Assembly: GCA_041686315.1 (NCBI GenBank)
Contig: JAWLEC010000122.1
Location: 1-9,290, forward strand
Origin: Sva-07 sp041686315
Lineage (GTDB): Bacteria; Actinomycetota; Acidimicrobiia; Acidimicrobiales; Ilumatobacteraceae
Length of the DNA: 9,290 nt
Reading direction: 5' to 3'
The translations under genes and the position numbers were made by a program. This document shows positions 1 through 7,079 of this stretch, in pieces; position 1 is the stretch's first letter, and every line of letters starts with the position of its first letter. Under the pieces are notes generated by a model. The model saw nothing but the letters and a program-made list of their open reading frames with translations. It ran no database searches and was not told the DNA's origin.

Positions 1-1820
1 CGGTCGGCGTCGACGAGGCCGTTGCAGCAGAAGTTGGCGTCGTTGGGCTCGTCACCGAAGTGGCCGCCGTACGCCCAGAAGTCGTGGCCGTCGGCAGAGG
101 TCAGCGGCAGGCCCTGGTCCACCCCGTCCCACACGAATCCGCCGGCGAGCCGGGGCTCGGCGGCGACGGCGTCGTCGTAGTCGGCGGCACCGCCGTTGGA
201 GTTGCCCATCGCGTGCGAGTACTCGCACATCACGATCGGGCGCTCGTCGCTGCGCTGCGCCATCTCCCGCAGATCGCCCACCGACGGGTACATGGGCCCG
301 AGCACGTCGACCAGCGGGTCGTGCTCCGCGGGGTGATAGGCGAGCGGTCGTGAGTCGTCGAGGGCGCGGATCGCCTCTGCCATCGACCGGTGGTTCTCGC
401 CCCAGCCCGACTCGTTGCCCAGCGACCACACGATCACGCACGGATGGTTGCGGTCCCGCGCCACCATGCGGGCGCCCCGCTCCACGAAGTGCTCGGCGAA
501 GTCGGGGTCGTCGGTGGGGCTCGGCGCGAGCTGGGTGGCAGCGCGTTCCGACACGAGGTCGCGCACCAGACCGTGGCACTCGACGTTGGCCTCGTCCACC
601 ACGTACAGACCAGCTCGATCGCACAGGTCGTAGAGCCGCTCGTCGTGGGGGTAGTGCGCCGTGCGGATGGCGTTGAAGTTGTGGGCCTTGAGCAGCCGGA
701 CGTCCTCGGCGAGCAGCGCCTCGTCGACGACGCGGCCACCGTCGGGGTAGTGGTCGTGCCGGTTGACGCCGCGGAGCGTGACGGGCACCCCGTTCACGAG
801 CAGCCGGCCACCCGCCACGGCGACCGTGCGGATCCCGGTGGTGACGGTGACCTCGTCGAGCACGTCGATGCCCCCGATCCCACCGCCGCCGACCTGCGCC
901 GATCCCGCCATCAGACGCACCACGACCTCGGTGAGTTCCGGGGTCTCCGCCGTCCACGTGCGGGCGCCGGGGATGCCGAGCTCGACGGTGCCGTGGACCG
1001 CGCCGGGGCGACCGGGTTCGACGGGGACGTCGAGGTCCACCGAGGCCGTGTGCCCCTCGATGTCGACGGTGGCGTGGAGGAGTGCGGCGCCCGCTCCGTC
1101 GGCCGGTCCGTCGCCCGGTCGATCGACGATCCGGCCGTCGGCGGCAGCCACCCGCACACGGATGCGGGCCGTGCCGCGATCGTCGATCGAGAGCGTGGTG
1201 ACGGCGACGTCGGCGAGATGGGTGGCGGAGCGCCGGTGGATCGTCACCGACCGGTGGATCCCGGCCATCCACCACATGTCCTGGTCCTCGATCCAGCTGC
1301 CGGCCCCCCAGCGGTGCACCCGCAGCGCGATCGTGGCCGGGTGTCCGGGTCGGACGAGATCGGTGACGTCGAACTCGGCCGGGAGCCGGCTGTCGGTGGA
1401 GAAGCCCGCGTACCGCCCGTCGACGTACACCTCCACGGCCGACTCGGCGGCACCGATGCGGAGCACGATCCGATCACCCGACCAGGGAGCCGGCACGTCG
1501 ACGGCACGGACGTGGTCGCCGCCCTCGTCAGGCATCGTCACCTCGGGGAACGCACGCACGTCGAACGGGTAGCGCACGTTGGTGTAGATCGGGATGCCGA
1601 ACCCCTGCACCGACCACGACGCGGGCAGCTCCAGCCGGCCGAAGTCGGCACGACGGTGGTCCGGGTGCTCCCAGCCGTCGTCGGGGGCCGTGCCGGTCCA
1701 GTGGCGGAACTGCCAGTCGCCGTCGAGCACGAGTGCGTCGGTGGGCACACCCAGCGAGTGCAGCGGACGTCGTCCCTCGGCCACCACTCGGGGGTCACGG
1801 TGCCTGGCCGGGAGCGACAT
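1..1820 (-). CDS. lacZ: Beta-galactosidase, GH2 LacZ type (C-terminus cut by window edge)
   Basis: Hydrolyses terminal beta-galactosides such as lactose; no signal peptide is seen, so probably cytoplasmic. About 606 residues are visible and the frame runs off the left edge without a stop; the family is usually about 1,000 residues, so the end of the catalytic barrel and the C-terminal beta-sandwich domains lie outside. Numbering from the ATG at 1820: the N-terminal sugar-binding domain carries IPIYTNVRYP (N81) and EDQDMWWMAGIHR (EDQD at 178-181). The TIM barrel carries VNRHDHYP, NAIRTAHYP (H389), DEANVECHG (E414, H416), the acid/base glutamate in WSLGNESG (E470), the nucleophile in CEYSHAMGN (E533), and near the edge WAYGGHFGDEPNDANF. 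These match E. coli His391, Glu416/His418, Glu461 and Glu537. The family's usual Thr in ETHG is Cys here. Start uncertain: the ATG has no clear ribosome-binding site, whereas an in-frame GTG at 1838 has GGGAG 4 nt upstream and would add six residues. It lies 149 bp downstream of the alpha-galactosidase. Confidence 0.95.
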   Translation of the reverse strand, partial: MSLPARHRDPRVVAEGRRPLHSLGVPTDALVLDGDWQFRHWTGTAPDDGWEHPDHRRADFGRLELPASWSVQGFGIPIYTNVRYPFDVRAFPEVTMPDEGGDHVRAVDVPAPWSGDRIVLRIGAAESAVEVYVDGRYAGFSTDSRLPAEFDVTDLVRPGHPATIALRVHRWGAGSWIEDQDMWWMAGIHRSVTIHRRSATHLADVAVTTLSIDDRGTARIRVRVAAADGRIVDRPGDGPADGAGAALLHATVDIEGHTASVDLDVPVEPGRPGAVHGTVELGIPGARTWTAETPELTEVVVRLMAGSAQVGGGGIGGIDVLDEVTVTTGIRTVAVAGGRLLVNGVPVTLRGVNRHDHYPDGGRVVDEALLAEDVRLLKAHNFNAIRTAHYPHDERLYDLCDRAGLYVVDEANVECHGLVRDLVSERAATQLAPSPTDDPDFAEHFVERGARMVARDRNHPCVIVWSLGNESGWGENHRSMAEAIRALDDSRPLAYHPAEHDPLVDVLGPMYPSVGDLREMAQRSDERPIVMCEYSHAMGNSNGGAADYDDAVAAEPRLAGGFVWDGVDQGLPLTSADGHDFWAYGGHFGDEPNDANFCCNGLVDAD

Positions 1821-1893
1821 CGTCTCAGTTGAGCACACGGCACTCCCACGGCGTCGAGCGTGATCCCGGGTGGCCCGGCTCACCGCACGGCGA

Positions 1894-1926
1894 TGTTGCA
1901 TCCGGTGTCTGACACCGGATGCAACA
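1894..1926. repeat. 33-bp palindrome between the alpha- and beta-galactosidase genes (operator, terminator or REP-like)
   Basis: Arms TGTTGCATCCGGTGTC (1894-1909) and GACACCGGATGCAACA (1911-1926) are exact reverse complements around one central T: 16 matching base pairs, much longer than a chance hairpin. It lies 43 bp past the alpha-galactosidase stop and about 73 bp before the lacZ start, both on the minus strand. It could be a terminator for the upstream gene, although no T-run follows on either strand. It could also be a dimeric repressor site in front of lacZ, or a dispersed palindromic repeat. The sequence alone cannot separate these. Confidence 0.6.
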
Positions 1927-1957
1927 CGTTGCCGCCGGGATGGATCACGATCGGGGT

Positions 1958-1973
1958 CTGACAGTGATGTCAG
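1958..1973. repeat. Short inverted repeat overlapping the alpha-galactosidase stop codon
   Basis: CTGACA (1958-1963) and TGTCAG (1968-1973) form 6-bp arms around GTGA. The right arm covers the alpha-galactosidase stop codon (1970-1972). It shares a TGTC/GACA core with the larger palindrome about 30 bp away. It may be part of the same regulatory or termination region, or it may be chance. Confidence 0.3.
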
Positions 1974-4114
1974 CGGGCGTGGAGGGTGAACAGCACCGCC
2001 GACTCGGGGTGGAGCACCGGCGGCTGGATCCCGTGGACCGCCAACTGCCTCCCGGTCAGCTCCACCCCGTCGGCGAGCCATCCGGGCTGCCGGTACGCCA
2101 TGCCCCAGTGCTCGCCGGGGAGCGCCAGGTGGGCCACGCGGTAGCGCCGGTCGGGATCGAGGCCGGGCAGTCGCAACGGCGGCGCCGTGAGGCTGGGTGC
2201 CGTGGCGAGCTGGGCGAACGACACGACGCCCTGCGACCGATCTCGGGCGTACACGCCGTGCGAGAGCCACGGCGGCTCGGAGTCGAAACGCACCACGTCA
2301 CCGCTGTGGAGCAGCGGTCGGAACTGCTTGTGGGCGGCGATCGCCGCGGCGAGCTCCGCCTGTTCCTCGGGTCCGAGGCGGGTGACGTCCCACTCCACAC
2401 CGAGGTGCCCGAACACGGCCGTCGCGGCACGAAAGGCGAGCCGGTGGGTCCGGCCCGTGGTGTGCGCACGGGTTGGCCCGATGTGTGCGCCCGTCAGCTC
2501 GGGTGGCACGAACATCGACACCCCCCGCTGGATCCTCTGGCGCTCGAGGGCGTCGTTGCAGTCGCTGGTCCACACCCGCTCGGTACGCCGGAGGATCTCA
2601 TGATCGACGCGCCCGCCGCCGGAGGCGCACGACTCGAACTCCACACCGCGATGGCGTCGGCGCAGCTCGTCGAGCAACCGGTACAGCGCCAGCGTCTGAG
2701 CGTGGGAGCCCGCGGCGTCGTCGACGCCCGAGCCCTGCACGTGCTCACGGTTCATGTCCCACTTCACGAACGAGATGTCGTGGTCGGCGAGCAGCGTGTC
2801 GATCTGGCCGAGCACGTGCTCGAAGGCTCCCGTCACCGCCAGGTCGAGCACCAGCTGGTTCCGGCCGAGCGGAGCGTCGTAGCCGTCGGTGGTGAGCACC
2901 CAGTCGGGATGCGCGCGGTACAGGTCACTGTCGGGGTTCACCATCTCGGGTTCGACCCAGATCCCGAACTGCATGCCGAGACCGGTGACGTGTCGGATCA
3001 ACGGGGCGAGCCCGTCCGGGTACACGTCCGGCGACACCGTCCAGTCACCCAGGCCCGAGCGGTCGTTGCGACGCGAGCCGAACCAGCCGTCGTCGAGCAC
3101 GAACCGCTCGATCCCCACCTCGGCTGCCACGTCGGCGAGCTCGCGCAGCCGGTCGTGGTCGTGACGGAAGTACACCGCCTCCCACGTGTTGAGCAGCACG
3201 GGACGCGGCGTCGTCGGGTGCTGCGGTCGTGACCGCAACCTGCGGTGGAAACCCCACGTGGCCGGGGTGAGACCCTCGTCGGAGTGCACCGCGAGAAGCA
3301 GCGGTGTGCGATACGAGTCGCCGGGCTCGAGCACGATCTCGCCGGGATGGAGCAGCTCGCCGGCCTGGAGGTAGCGGCGACCGTCGGGCAGCCGTTCGGC
3401 GATCATCGCGTGGTTGCCGCTCCACGCGAGGTGCACCCCCCACACCTCGCCGTGCCACTCCCCGAAGCCGCGCCGACCGGCGAACCACACCGGCGGCGTC
3501 TCGTGCGACGTCCTCCCGCGCCGGTTCTCGGCCGAGCGCGCGCCGCGCTCCCACGATTCACGCACCGGCTGGAACTCGCGCGCCCATCGGCCGTCGAACG
3601 TCAACAGCTCGTCGGCGTGCTGAGGAAGGGGCAGCGTGAGAGTGAGGCCGTCGAGCACGTAGCGGCGGTCGGCATGGACGTTCGTCAGTCCAGCCGACAC
3701 CGAGAGCACGTCGCCGACGGAGATCTCGACGGACAGGGCCAGCGCCGCCCGGTGATCGACGGCCTCGACCACGAGCGTGCCACCCTCCAGCCGGTGGCCG
3801 GCCGGCACGAACCTCGGCGACCACGACCGTCCGCCGCCCCGCCGCCCCAGCAGGCCCGGCCGACCCGGGAAACCGGCGGCGTATTCGGGCACGACGGCGA
3901 CCGGAGCCACGTCGTCCATGCCGCCGGGCACCACCGGACGGTCCAGCACCGACCCGAGAGCCGACAGATCGGCGGCGTCGCCCAACCCCGCACCCCAGTA
4001 CACGATCGTCGGGACGCCGGCGCCGACGTCCACGACCACGTCGCACTGCTCTCCGCTCAACCGCACCAGCGTCTCCACCGGATCAGTCCACCACGCCGAC
4101 GTCGGGCCGACCAT
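1970..4114 (-). CDS. Alpha-galactosidase, glycoside hydrolase family 36
   Basis: Retaining GH36 enzyme releasing alpha-linked galactose from melibiose, raffinose-family oligosaccharides or galactomannan fragments. No signal peptide is seen, so it probably acts in the cytoplasm on imported sugar. From the ATG at 4114 it is 714 residues, normal for bacterial GH36 (about 700-740). The N-terminal beta-sandwich covers roughly 1-300. The (beta/alpha)8 barrel begins near LLNTWEAVYF (about 307-316), followed by FVLDDGWFGS (about 338-347) and IWVEPEMVNPDSDLY. The nucleophile is the Asp of FVKWDMNR (D453), then ESCASGGGR, and the acid/base is the Asp of WTSDCNDA (D518). A C-terminal beta domain covers roughly 620-714. 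The frame extends upstream to a TTG at 4168, but those 18 residues are Gly/Arg-rich, unlike the family, and would reach to within 12 bp of the divergent ATPase start, so I prefer the ATG. It is divergent from that ATPase and upstream of lacZ, fitting a galactoside-use locus. Confidence 0.95.
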   Translation of the reverse strand: MVGPTSAWWTDPVETLVRLSGEQCDVVVDVGAGVPTIVYWGAGLGDAADLSALGSVLDRPVVPGGMDDVAPVAVVPEYAAGFPGRPGLLGRRGGGRSWSPRFVPAGHRLEGGTLVVEAVDHRAALALSVEISVGDVLSVSAGLTNVHADRRYVLDGLTLTLPLPQHADELLTFDGRWAREFQPVRESWERGARSAENRRGRTSHETPPVWFAGRRGFGEWHGEVWGVHLAWSGNHAMIAERLPDGRRYLQAGELLHPGEIVLEPGDSYRTPLLLAVHSDEGLTPATWGFHRRLRSRPQHPTTPRPVLLNTWEAVYFRHDHDRLRELADVAAEVGIERFVLDDGWFGSRRNDRSGLGDWTVSPDVYPDGLAPLIRHVTGLGMQFGIWVEPEMVNPDSDLYRAHPDWVLTTDGYDAPLGRNQLVLDLAVTGAFEHVLGQIDTLLADHDISFVKWDMNREHVQGSGVDDAAGSHAQTLALYRLLDELRRRHRGVEFESCASGGGRVDHEILRRTERVWTSDCNDALERQRIQRGVSMFVPPELTGAHIGPTRAHTTGRTHRLAFRAATAVFGHLGVEWDVTRLGPEEQAELAAAIAAHKQFRPLLHSGDVVRFDSEPPWLSHGVYARDRSQGVVSFAQLATAPSLTAPPLRLPGLDPDRRYRVAHLALPGEHWGMAYRQPGWLADGVELTGRQLAVHGIQPPVLHPESAVLFTLHAR

Positions 4115-4179
4115 GATGGTGGCCGCACCGCCGCATCCGCCCGACCCACTTCGTCGTCCTGCCGTCAAGGAGCATCCCC
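4115..4179. promoter_or_regulatory. Divergent intergenic region, alpha-galactosidase / ABC ATPase
   Basis: About 65 bp separate the two oppositely directed starts, so both promoters must lie here or within the coding regions. The only clear signal is a Shine-Dalgarno sequence, AAGGAG (4167-4172), 7 nt before the ATPase ATG. I see no convincing -35/-10 pair and no LacI-type operator. Assignment as a shared control region rests on gene arrangement only. Confidence 0.4.
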
Positions 4180-5283
4180 ATGGCCACCGTCACGTTCGAG
4201 CGCGCGACCCGCACGTACCCGGGCAGCGACTCGCCCGCGGTCGACGACCTCGACCTGGAGATCGGCGACGGAGAGTTCCTCGTGCTGGTGGGTCCGTCGG
4301 GCTGCGGCAAGTCCACCACCCTGCGGATGCTCGCCGGGCTCGAGCCCGTCAACCGCGGCAGGGTGTGCATCGGGGACCGCGACGTCACCCTCGTGCCTCC
4401 CAAGGACCGCGACATCGCCATGGTGTTCCAGACGTATGCGCTCTACCCGCACATGACGGTGGCGGAGAACATCGGCTTCCATCTCAAGATCACCAAGATG
4501 TCGAAGAAGGAGCGGGCCGAACGCATCCGTGAAGCGGCACGCATCCTCGATCTCGAGCTCCTACTCGACCGCAAGCCGTCGAAGTTGTCGGGTGGCCAGC
4601 GCCAGCGTGTGGCGATGGGCCGGGCGATCGTGCGCGAACCACAGGTCTTCCTGATGGACGAACCGCTGTCGAACCTCGACGCCAAGCTGCGCGTGCAGAC
4701 CCGTACCCAGATCGCCGCACTCCAGCGGGAACTGGGCGTGACGACGGTGTACGTCACCCACGACCAGATCGAGGCGATGACGATGGGCGACCGCGTCGCC
4801 GTGATGAACGAGGGCGTGCTGCAGCAGTGCGCCTCACCGCGCGAGCTGTTCACGCGTCCGGTGAACGAGTTCGTCGCCGGCTTCATCGGCTCGCCGTCGA
4901 TGAACCTGCTCGCCGGTCACGCCGGCGACACGTGGGCGGGGCACGGTTCGCTCACGATCCCGCTCACACCGGAGCAGCGCGCCGCCCTGACCGGCGACGA
5001 GGTCACGATCGGCGTCCGTCCCAACGACGTCACGATCTCCGACCGCGACGACCGTGACGCGGCGAGTGCGTTGGGACCGGGGCTCGACGTCACCGTGCAG
5101 TTCGTGGAGGAACTGGGATCGGAGGCGTTCCTGTACTGCGTCGCCGACGGCACGGGCGAGAACGTGGTGGCGCGCACCGACGGCCTGAGCCCCCATCGCA
5201 GCGGAGACCGGATCAGCCTCGTGCCCAAGCCCACCGGACTCCACCTGTTCGACGGCGCCACCGGCGACCGGCTCCCCGACTGA
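4180..5283 (+). CDS. msiK: ABC transporter ATP-binding protein for sugar import (MsiK/MsmK/UgpC type)
   Basis: Cytoplasmic ATPase that powers CUT1-type carbohydrate importers. The 367 residues match the family length. Motifs: Walker A GPSGCGKST (38-46), Q-loop Q84 in VFQTYALYPHMTV, signature LSGGQ (136-140), Walker B VFLMDEP (156-162, catalytic E161), D-loop SNLD, and switch His194 in YVTHDQIEAM. A C-terminal regulatory TOBE/MalK-like region occupies about 235-360. From memory, the N-terminus (MATVTFERATRTYPGS) and much of the ATPase core closely resemble Streptomyces MsiK, a multi-operon sugar-import ATPase. Automated pipelines often call this family UgpC, which should not be read as proof of glycerol-3-phosphate transport. 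The start is well set by AAGGAG 7 nt upstream. No permease or binding-protein gene lies beside it in this window: it is divergent from the alpha-galactosidase and convergent with lgt. A shared ATPase or one serving a galactoside importer nearby are both plausible. Confidence 0.95.
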   Translation: MATVTFERATRTYPGSDSPAVDDLDLEIGDGEFLVLVGPSGCGKSTTLRMLAGLEPVNRGRVCIGDRDVTLVPPKDRDIAMVFQTYALYPHMTVAENIGFHLKITKMSKKERAERIREAARILDLELLLDRKPSKLSGGQRQRVAMGRAIVREPQVFLMDEPLSNLDAKLRVQTRTQIAALQRELGVTTVYVTHDQIEAMTMGDRVAVMNEGVLQQCASPRELFTRPVNEFVAGFIGSPSMNLLAGHAGDTWAGHGSLTIPLTPEQRAALTGDEVTIGVRPNDVTISDRDDRDAASALGPGLDVTVQFVEELGSEAFLYCVADGTGENVVARTDGLSPHRSGDRISLVPKPTGLHLFDGATGDRLPD

Positions 5284-5296
5284 CCCCGGAGAACGC

Positions 5297-5343
5297 AACG
5301 CGTGATCAGTGTGCGGCGACCGGCCGCGAACTGATCACGCGTT
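5297..5343. terminator. Candidate bidirectional terminator hairpin between the ATPase gene and lgt
   Basis: Arms AACGCGTGATCAGT (5297-5310) and ACTGATCACGCGTT (5330-5343) are exact 14-bp reverse complements. The 19-nt loop contains a further GCGGC/GCCGC stem (5313-5317 with 5323-5327). It starts 14 bp after the ATPase stop and lies between two convergent genes, the usual place for a two-way terminator. The right arm covers the last codons and stop of lgt. No T-run follows on either strand, so it would be a tail-less terminator of the kind proposed for high-GC actinobacteria, or an RNA-stabilising or transcript-blocking hairpin. Confidence 0.7.
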
Positions 5344-6162
5344 CGATTCGGGTACCGGTTCGGGTACCGGTTCGGGGAAGGGATGGCGTCGCATCCAGGC
5401 CAGCACCACGGCACCCACCACCACCGCGGCCAGCGCCACCCACTGGTTCAAGCGCAGCCCGGCGATCTCGTCGGCAGGATCGATCCGGAGACCCTCCACC
5501 CAGAAACGACCGACGCCGTAACCCATCAGGTACATCACCATCAGCTGACCGGGGGCCGGCCGGAAGCGCCGGTCGATCCACAGCAGCAGCACGACCAGGC
5601 CGAGGCTCCACAGCGACTCGTAGAGGAACGTCGGGTGGAACGTCGTGCCCACCTCGTAGCCGGCCACCAGGTGGTCGGCATCGATCTCGAGCGCCCAGGG
5701 CAGATCGGTGGGGCGGCCGTACAGCTCCTGGTTGAAGTAGTTGCCCCAGCGGCCGATCGCCTGCGCCAAGGGGATCGCCGGTGCCGCGCACGTGGCGGCG
5801 ACGGCGAGCGGGATCCCCCGCTGCCGCGCGAAGTAGAGCCCCACCGGGATGCCCAGCAGCAGGCCGCCCGGAATGCCGAGGCCGCCCTCCCAGATCGCCG
5901 GGATGCTGCCCCAGTCGTTGCGGAACCGGTCGTAGTCGGTGACCACGTGATACAGCCGGGCGCCGATCACGCCGGCCAGCACGGCCCACACGGCGATCGC
6001 ACTGGCATCGTCGCGGGTGCCGACCTCTCGTTGCTCCAGGCGCCGCCCGAACATCCAGACGGCGGCGACCACGCCGAGCGCGATCATCAGGCCGTACAGG
6101 TTGAGGCTCAGCGGCCCGATGTCGATCGAGTTGAACGACGGGCTGGGAATGGTGGCGATCAT
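5335..6162 (-). CDS. lgt: Prolipoprotein diacylglyceryl transferase (Lgt)
   Basis: Integral membrane enzyme that transfers diacylglyceryl from phosphatidylglycerol to the lipobox cysteine of prolipoproteins, the first step of lipoprotein maturation. The 275 residues and several hydrophobic segments (for example about 21-38, 54-70, 96-112, 118-134, 181-195, 206-222, 239-256) fit Lgt. The signature is GRWGNYFNQELYG (137-149), containing the essential Arg and Asn. Others are the N-terminal SLNLYGLMIALG, GARLYHV (67-73) and YGVGRFWVEGLR (215-226). Where E. coli has His103 (FHGG), this protein reads GLGIPGG (94-100); actinobacterial Lgt proteins commonly lack that His. The Pro/Glu tail (PEPVPEPVPES) comes from a 12-bp tandem repeat. 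The ATG has no strong ribosome-binding site, but MIATIPSPSFNSIDIGPL is a standard Lgt start. It lies 39 nt behind the lipase stop, so cotranscription is likely. Confidence 0.97.
   Translation of the reverse strand: MIATIPSPSFNSIDIGPLSLNLYGLMIALGVVAAVWMFGRRLEQREVGTRDDASAIAVWAVLAGVIGARLYHVVTDYDRFRNDWGSIPAIWEGGLGIPGGLLLGIPVGLYFARQRGIPLAVAATCAAPAIPLAQAIGRWGNYFNQELYGRPTDLPWALEIDADHLVAGYEVGTTFHPTFLYESLWSLGLVVLLLWIDRRFRPAPGQLMVMYLMGYGVGRFWVEGLRIDPADEIAGLRLNQWVALAAVVVGAVVLAWMRRHPFPEPVPEPVPESNA
5347..5376. repeat. 12-bp tandem repeat in the 3' end of lgt
   Basis: TTCGGGTACCGG occurs exactly twice (5347-5358, 5359-5370), followed by a 6-base partial copy (TTCGGG). On the minus strand it encodes the PEPVPEPVPE stretch of the Lgt tail. 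Copy number could vary without breaking the frame because the unit is four codons. Confidence 0.85.
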
Positions 6163-6201
6163 GCGGTGGCGATCGGTGCAGCGGTCCGGCGTGGATCCGG
6201 G

Positions 6202-6966
6202 TCAGGAACCCGTGACACGGGCCACGAATTCCCCGGCCAGGCGGTCGATGTCGTCGCGGTCGTAGTCCTGGGTGGCCACGTGATAGCTGCGCTCGAGCCA
6301 CACGTGCTCGACGGCGCCGCCGTGGCTGGCGGCCAGGTGCTCGCTGTTGGCCGGCTCGACCACGTGGTCCTGTCGCGACGTGATCAGCAGCAGTGGCATC
6401 TGCAGCTCACCGAAGCGGTCCGTCATCGGGGCCAGCCCGTCGAGGACGAGCGACATCAGTGGCTTCAGCGGCGTGCCGTCGTAGGCGATCTCCTCCACGT
6501 CGGGGTCGGCGATGTCGGATCCGATTCCCGGCATGATCTCGTGGCCTTCGGCCAGCATCTCGCGGATCATGTCCTGCACCTCGTCGGGCTGCGGCATCGT
6601 TGCGGGGTTGACGCAGACGATGCCGGCCACCTCGGGATGGTGGAGCGCGGTCCACAGGGTGAGCGACCCGCCCATGCTGAGCCCCATCACCACGATCCGA
6701 TCGACACGCCCGGCGAGACGCTGGTAGGCCGCTTCGACCTCGCCGGTCCAGTCGGGCCACGACGTGGTCGACATGTCCTCGATCGAGGTGCCGTGGCCCG
6801 GCAGCCGTGGCAGCTCGACGTGATGGCCGAGCGCGGCCATGGCCTCGGCCAGGCTGCGCATCGACGACGGGTTGCCCGTGAAGCCGTGCAGCACGAGGAC
6901 ACCGACCCCCGTGGTGCCCTCGGACGACATGGGCTCGGCTCCGGGGAGGATCTGGTGTGCGGACAT
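6202..6966 (-). CDS. Alpha/beta-hydrolase, monoacylglycerol lipase type
   Basis: Serine hydrolase, probably a monoacylglycerol lipase or short-chain carboxylesterase; 254 residues and no signal peptide. Motifs: oxyanion-hole loop HGFTG (27-31), nucleophile elbow GLSMGG (Ser97), acid Asp200 in ITSRQDHVV, and His229 in SYHVATQDYD. From memory, several stretches closely resemble the Bacillus sp. H257 monoacylglycerol lipase (bMGL): GAEP before HGFTG, LPRLPGHGT, IGSDIADPDVEEIAYDGTP and SYHVATQDYD. That supports this family over generic esterases, although the true substrate is unproven. Start: the ATG at 6966 is directly preceded by GAGGGG, too close for a normal ribosome-binding site; an in-frame ATG at 6930 has GGAG 8 nt upstream. 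I keep 6966 because the N-terminal LPGAEP motif then matches the lipase family. It lies 39 nt upstream of lgt and downstream of the ferredoxin gene. Confidence 0.93.
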   Translation of the reverse strand: MSAHQILPGAEPMSSEGTTGVGVLVLHGFTGNPSSMRSLAEAMAALGHHVELPRLPGHGTSIEDMSTTSWPDWTGEVEAAYQRLAGRVDRIVVMGLSMGGSLTLWTALHHPEVAGIVCVNPATMPQPDEVQDMIREMLAEGHEIMPGIGSDIADPDVEEIAYDGTPLKPLMSLVLDGLAPMTDRFGELQMPLLLITSRQDHVVEPANSEHLAASHGGAVEHVWLERSYHVATQDYDRDDIDRLAGEFVARVTGS

Positions 6967-6998
6967 CCCCTCGTTCTAGTCGGTCGACGCCCGGCGGG

Positions 6999-7058
6999 CA
7001 CACCGATGTGCACAGCGATGCGGACTGCGACGAGCACTCCGACGAGCATGTCGACGGC
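6999..7058. repeat. Five degenerate 12-bp tandem units in an intergenic gap
   Basis: The units are CACACCGATGTG, CACAGCGATGCG, GACTGCGACGAG, CACTCCGACGAG and CATGTCGACGGC, sharing a CGA core at positions 6-8. They fall in the 113-bp gap between the ferredoxin stop and the lipase start. Read on the plus strand, each gives a four-residue unit of HxDx type (HTDV, HSDA, DCDE, HSDE, HVDG). The same frame continues antisense into the ferredoxin gene, so this is not a supported gene. Nothing else is seen in the gap. Confidence 0.5.
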
Positions 7059-7079
7059 GGTCACCCGCCCGACGCGCGC

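Noticed and set aside
390..1832. Long plus-strand open frame of 480 codons opposite lacZ
   Set aside because: The product is Arg/His/Asp/Val-rich with no recognisable domain, and it lies wholly opposite lacZ, whose catalytic motifs are intact. Long antisense frames are expected from strong G/C third-position bias.
1865..1879. Small CCGGG/CCCGG hairpin upstream of lacZ
   Set aside because: Only a 5-bp stem in very GC-rich DNA; such hairpins are common by chance.
1919..3232. Plus-strand open frame of 437 codons opposite the alpha-galactosidase
   Set aside because: Low-complexity, His/Arg/Val-rich translation with no motif; mirrors the codon structure of the GH36 gene on the other strand.
4115..4168. 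Extension of the alpha-galactosidase to a TTG start at 4168
   Set aside because: The added 18 residues are Gly/Arg/Ala-rich and unlike the family, TTG is a rare start, and it would crowd the divergent ATPase start. TTGACG there also lacks a partner -10, so I do not call it a promoter.
5306..6301. Alternative minus-strand frame over lgt (331 codons)
   Set aside because: Arg/Gly/Pro-rich shadow of lgt; the overlapping 275-codon frame carries all Lgt motifs and membrane segments.
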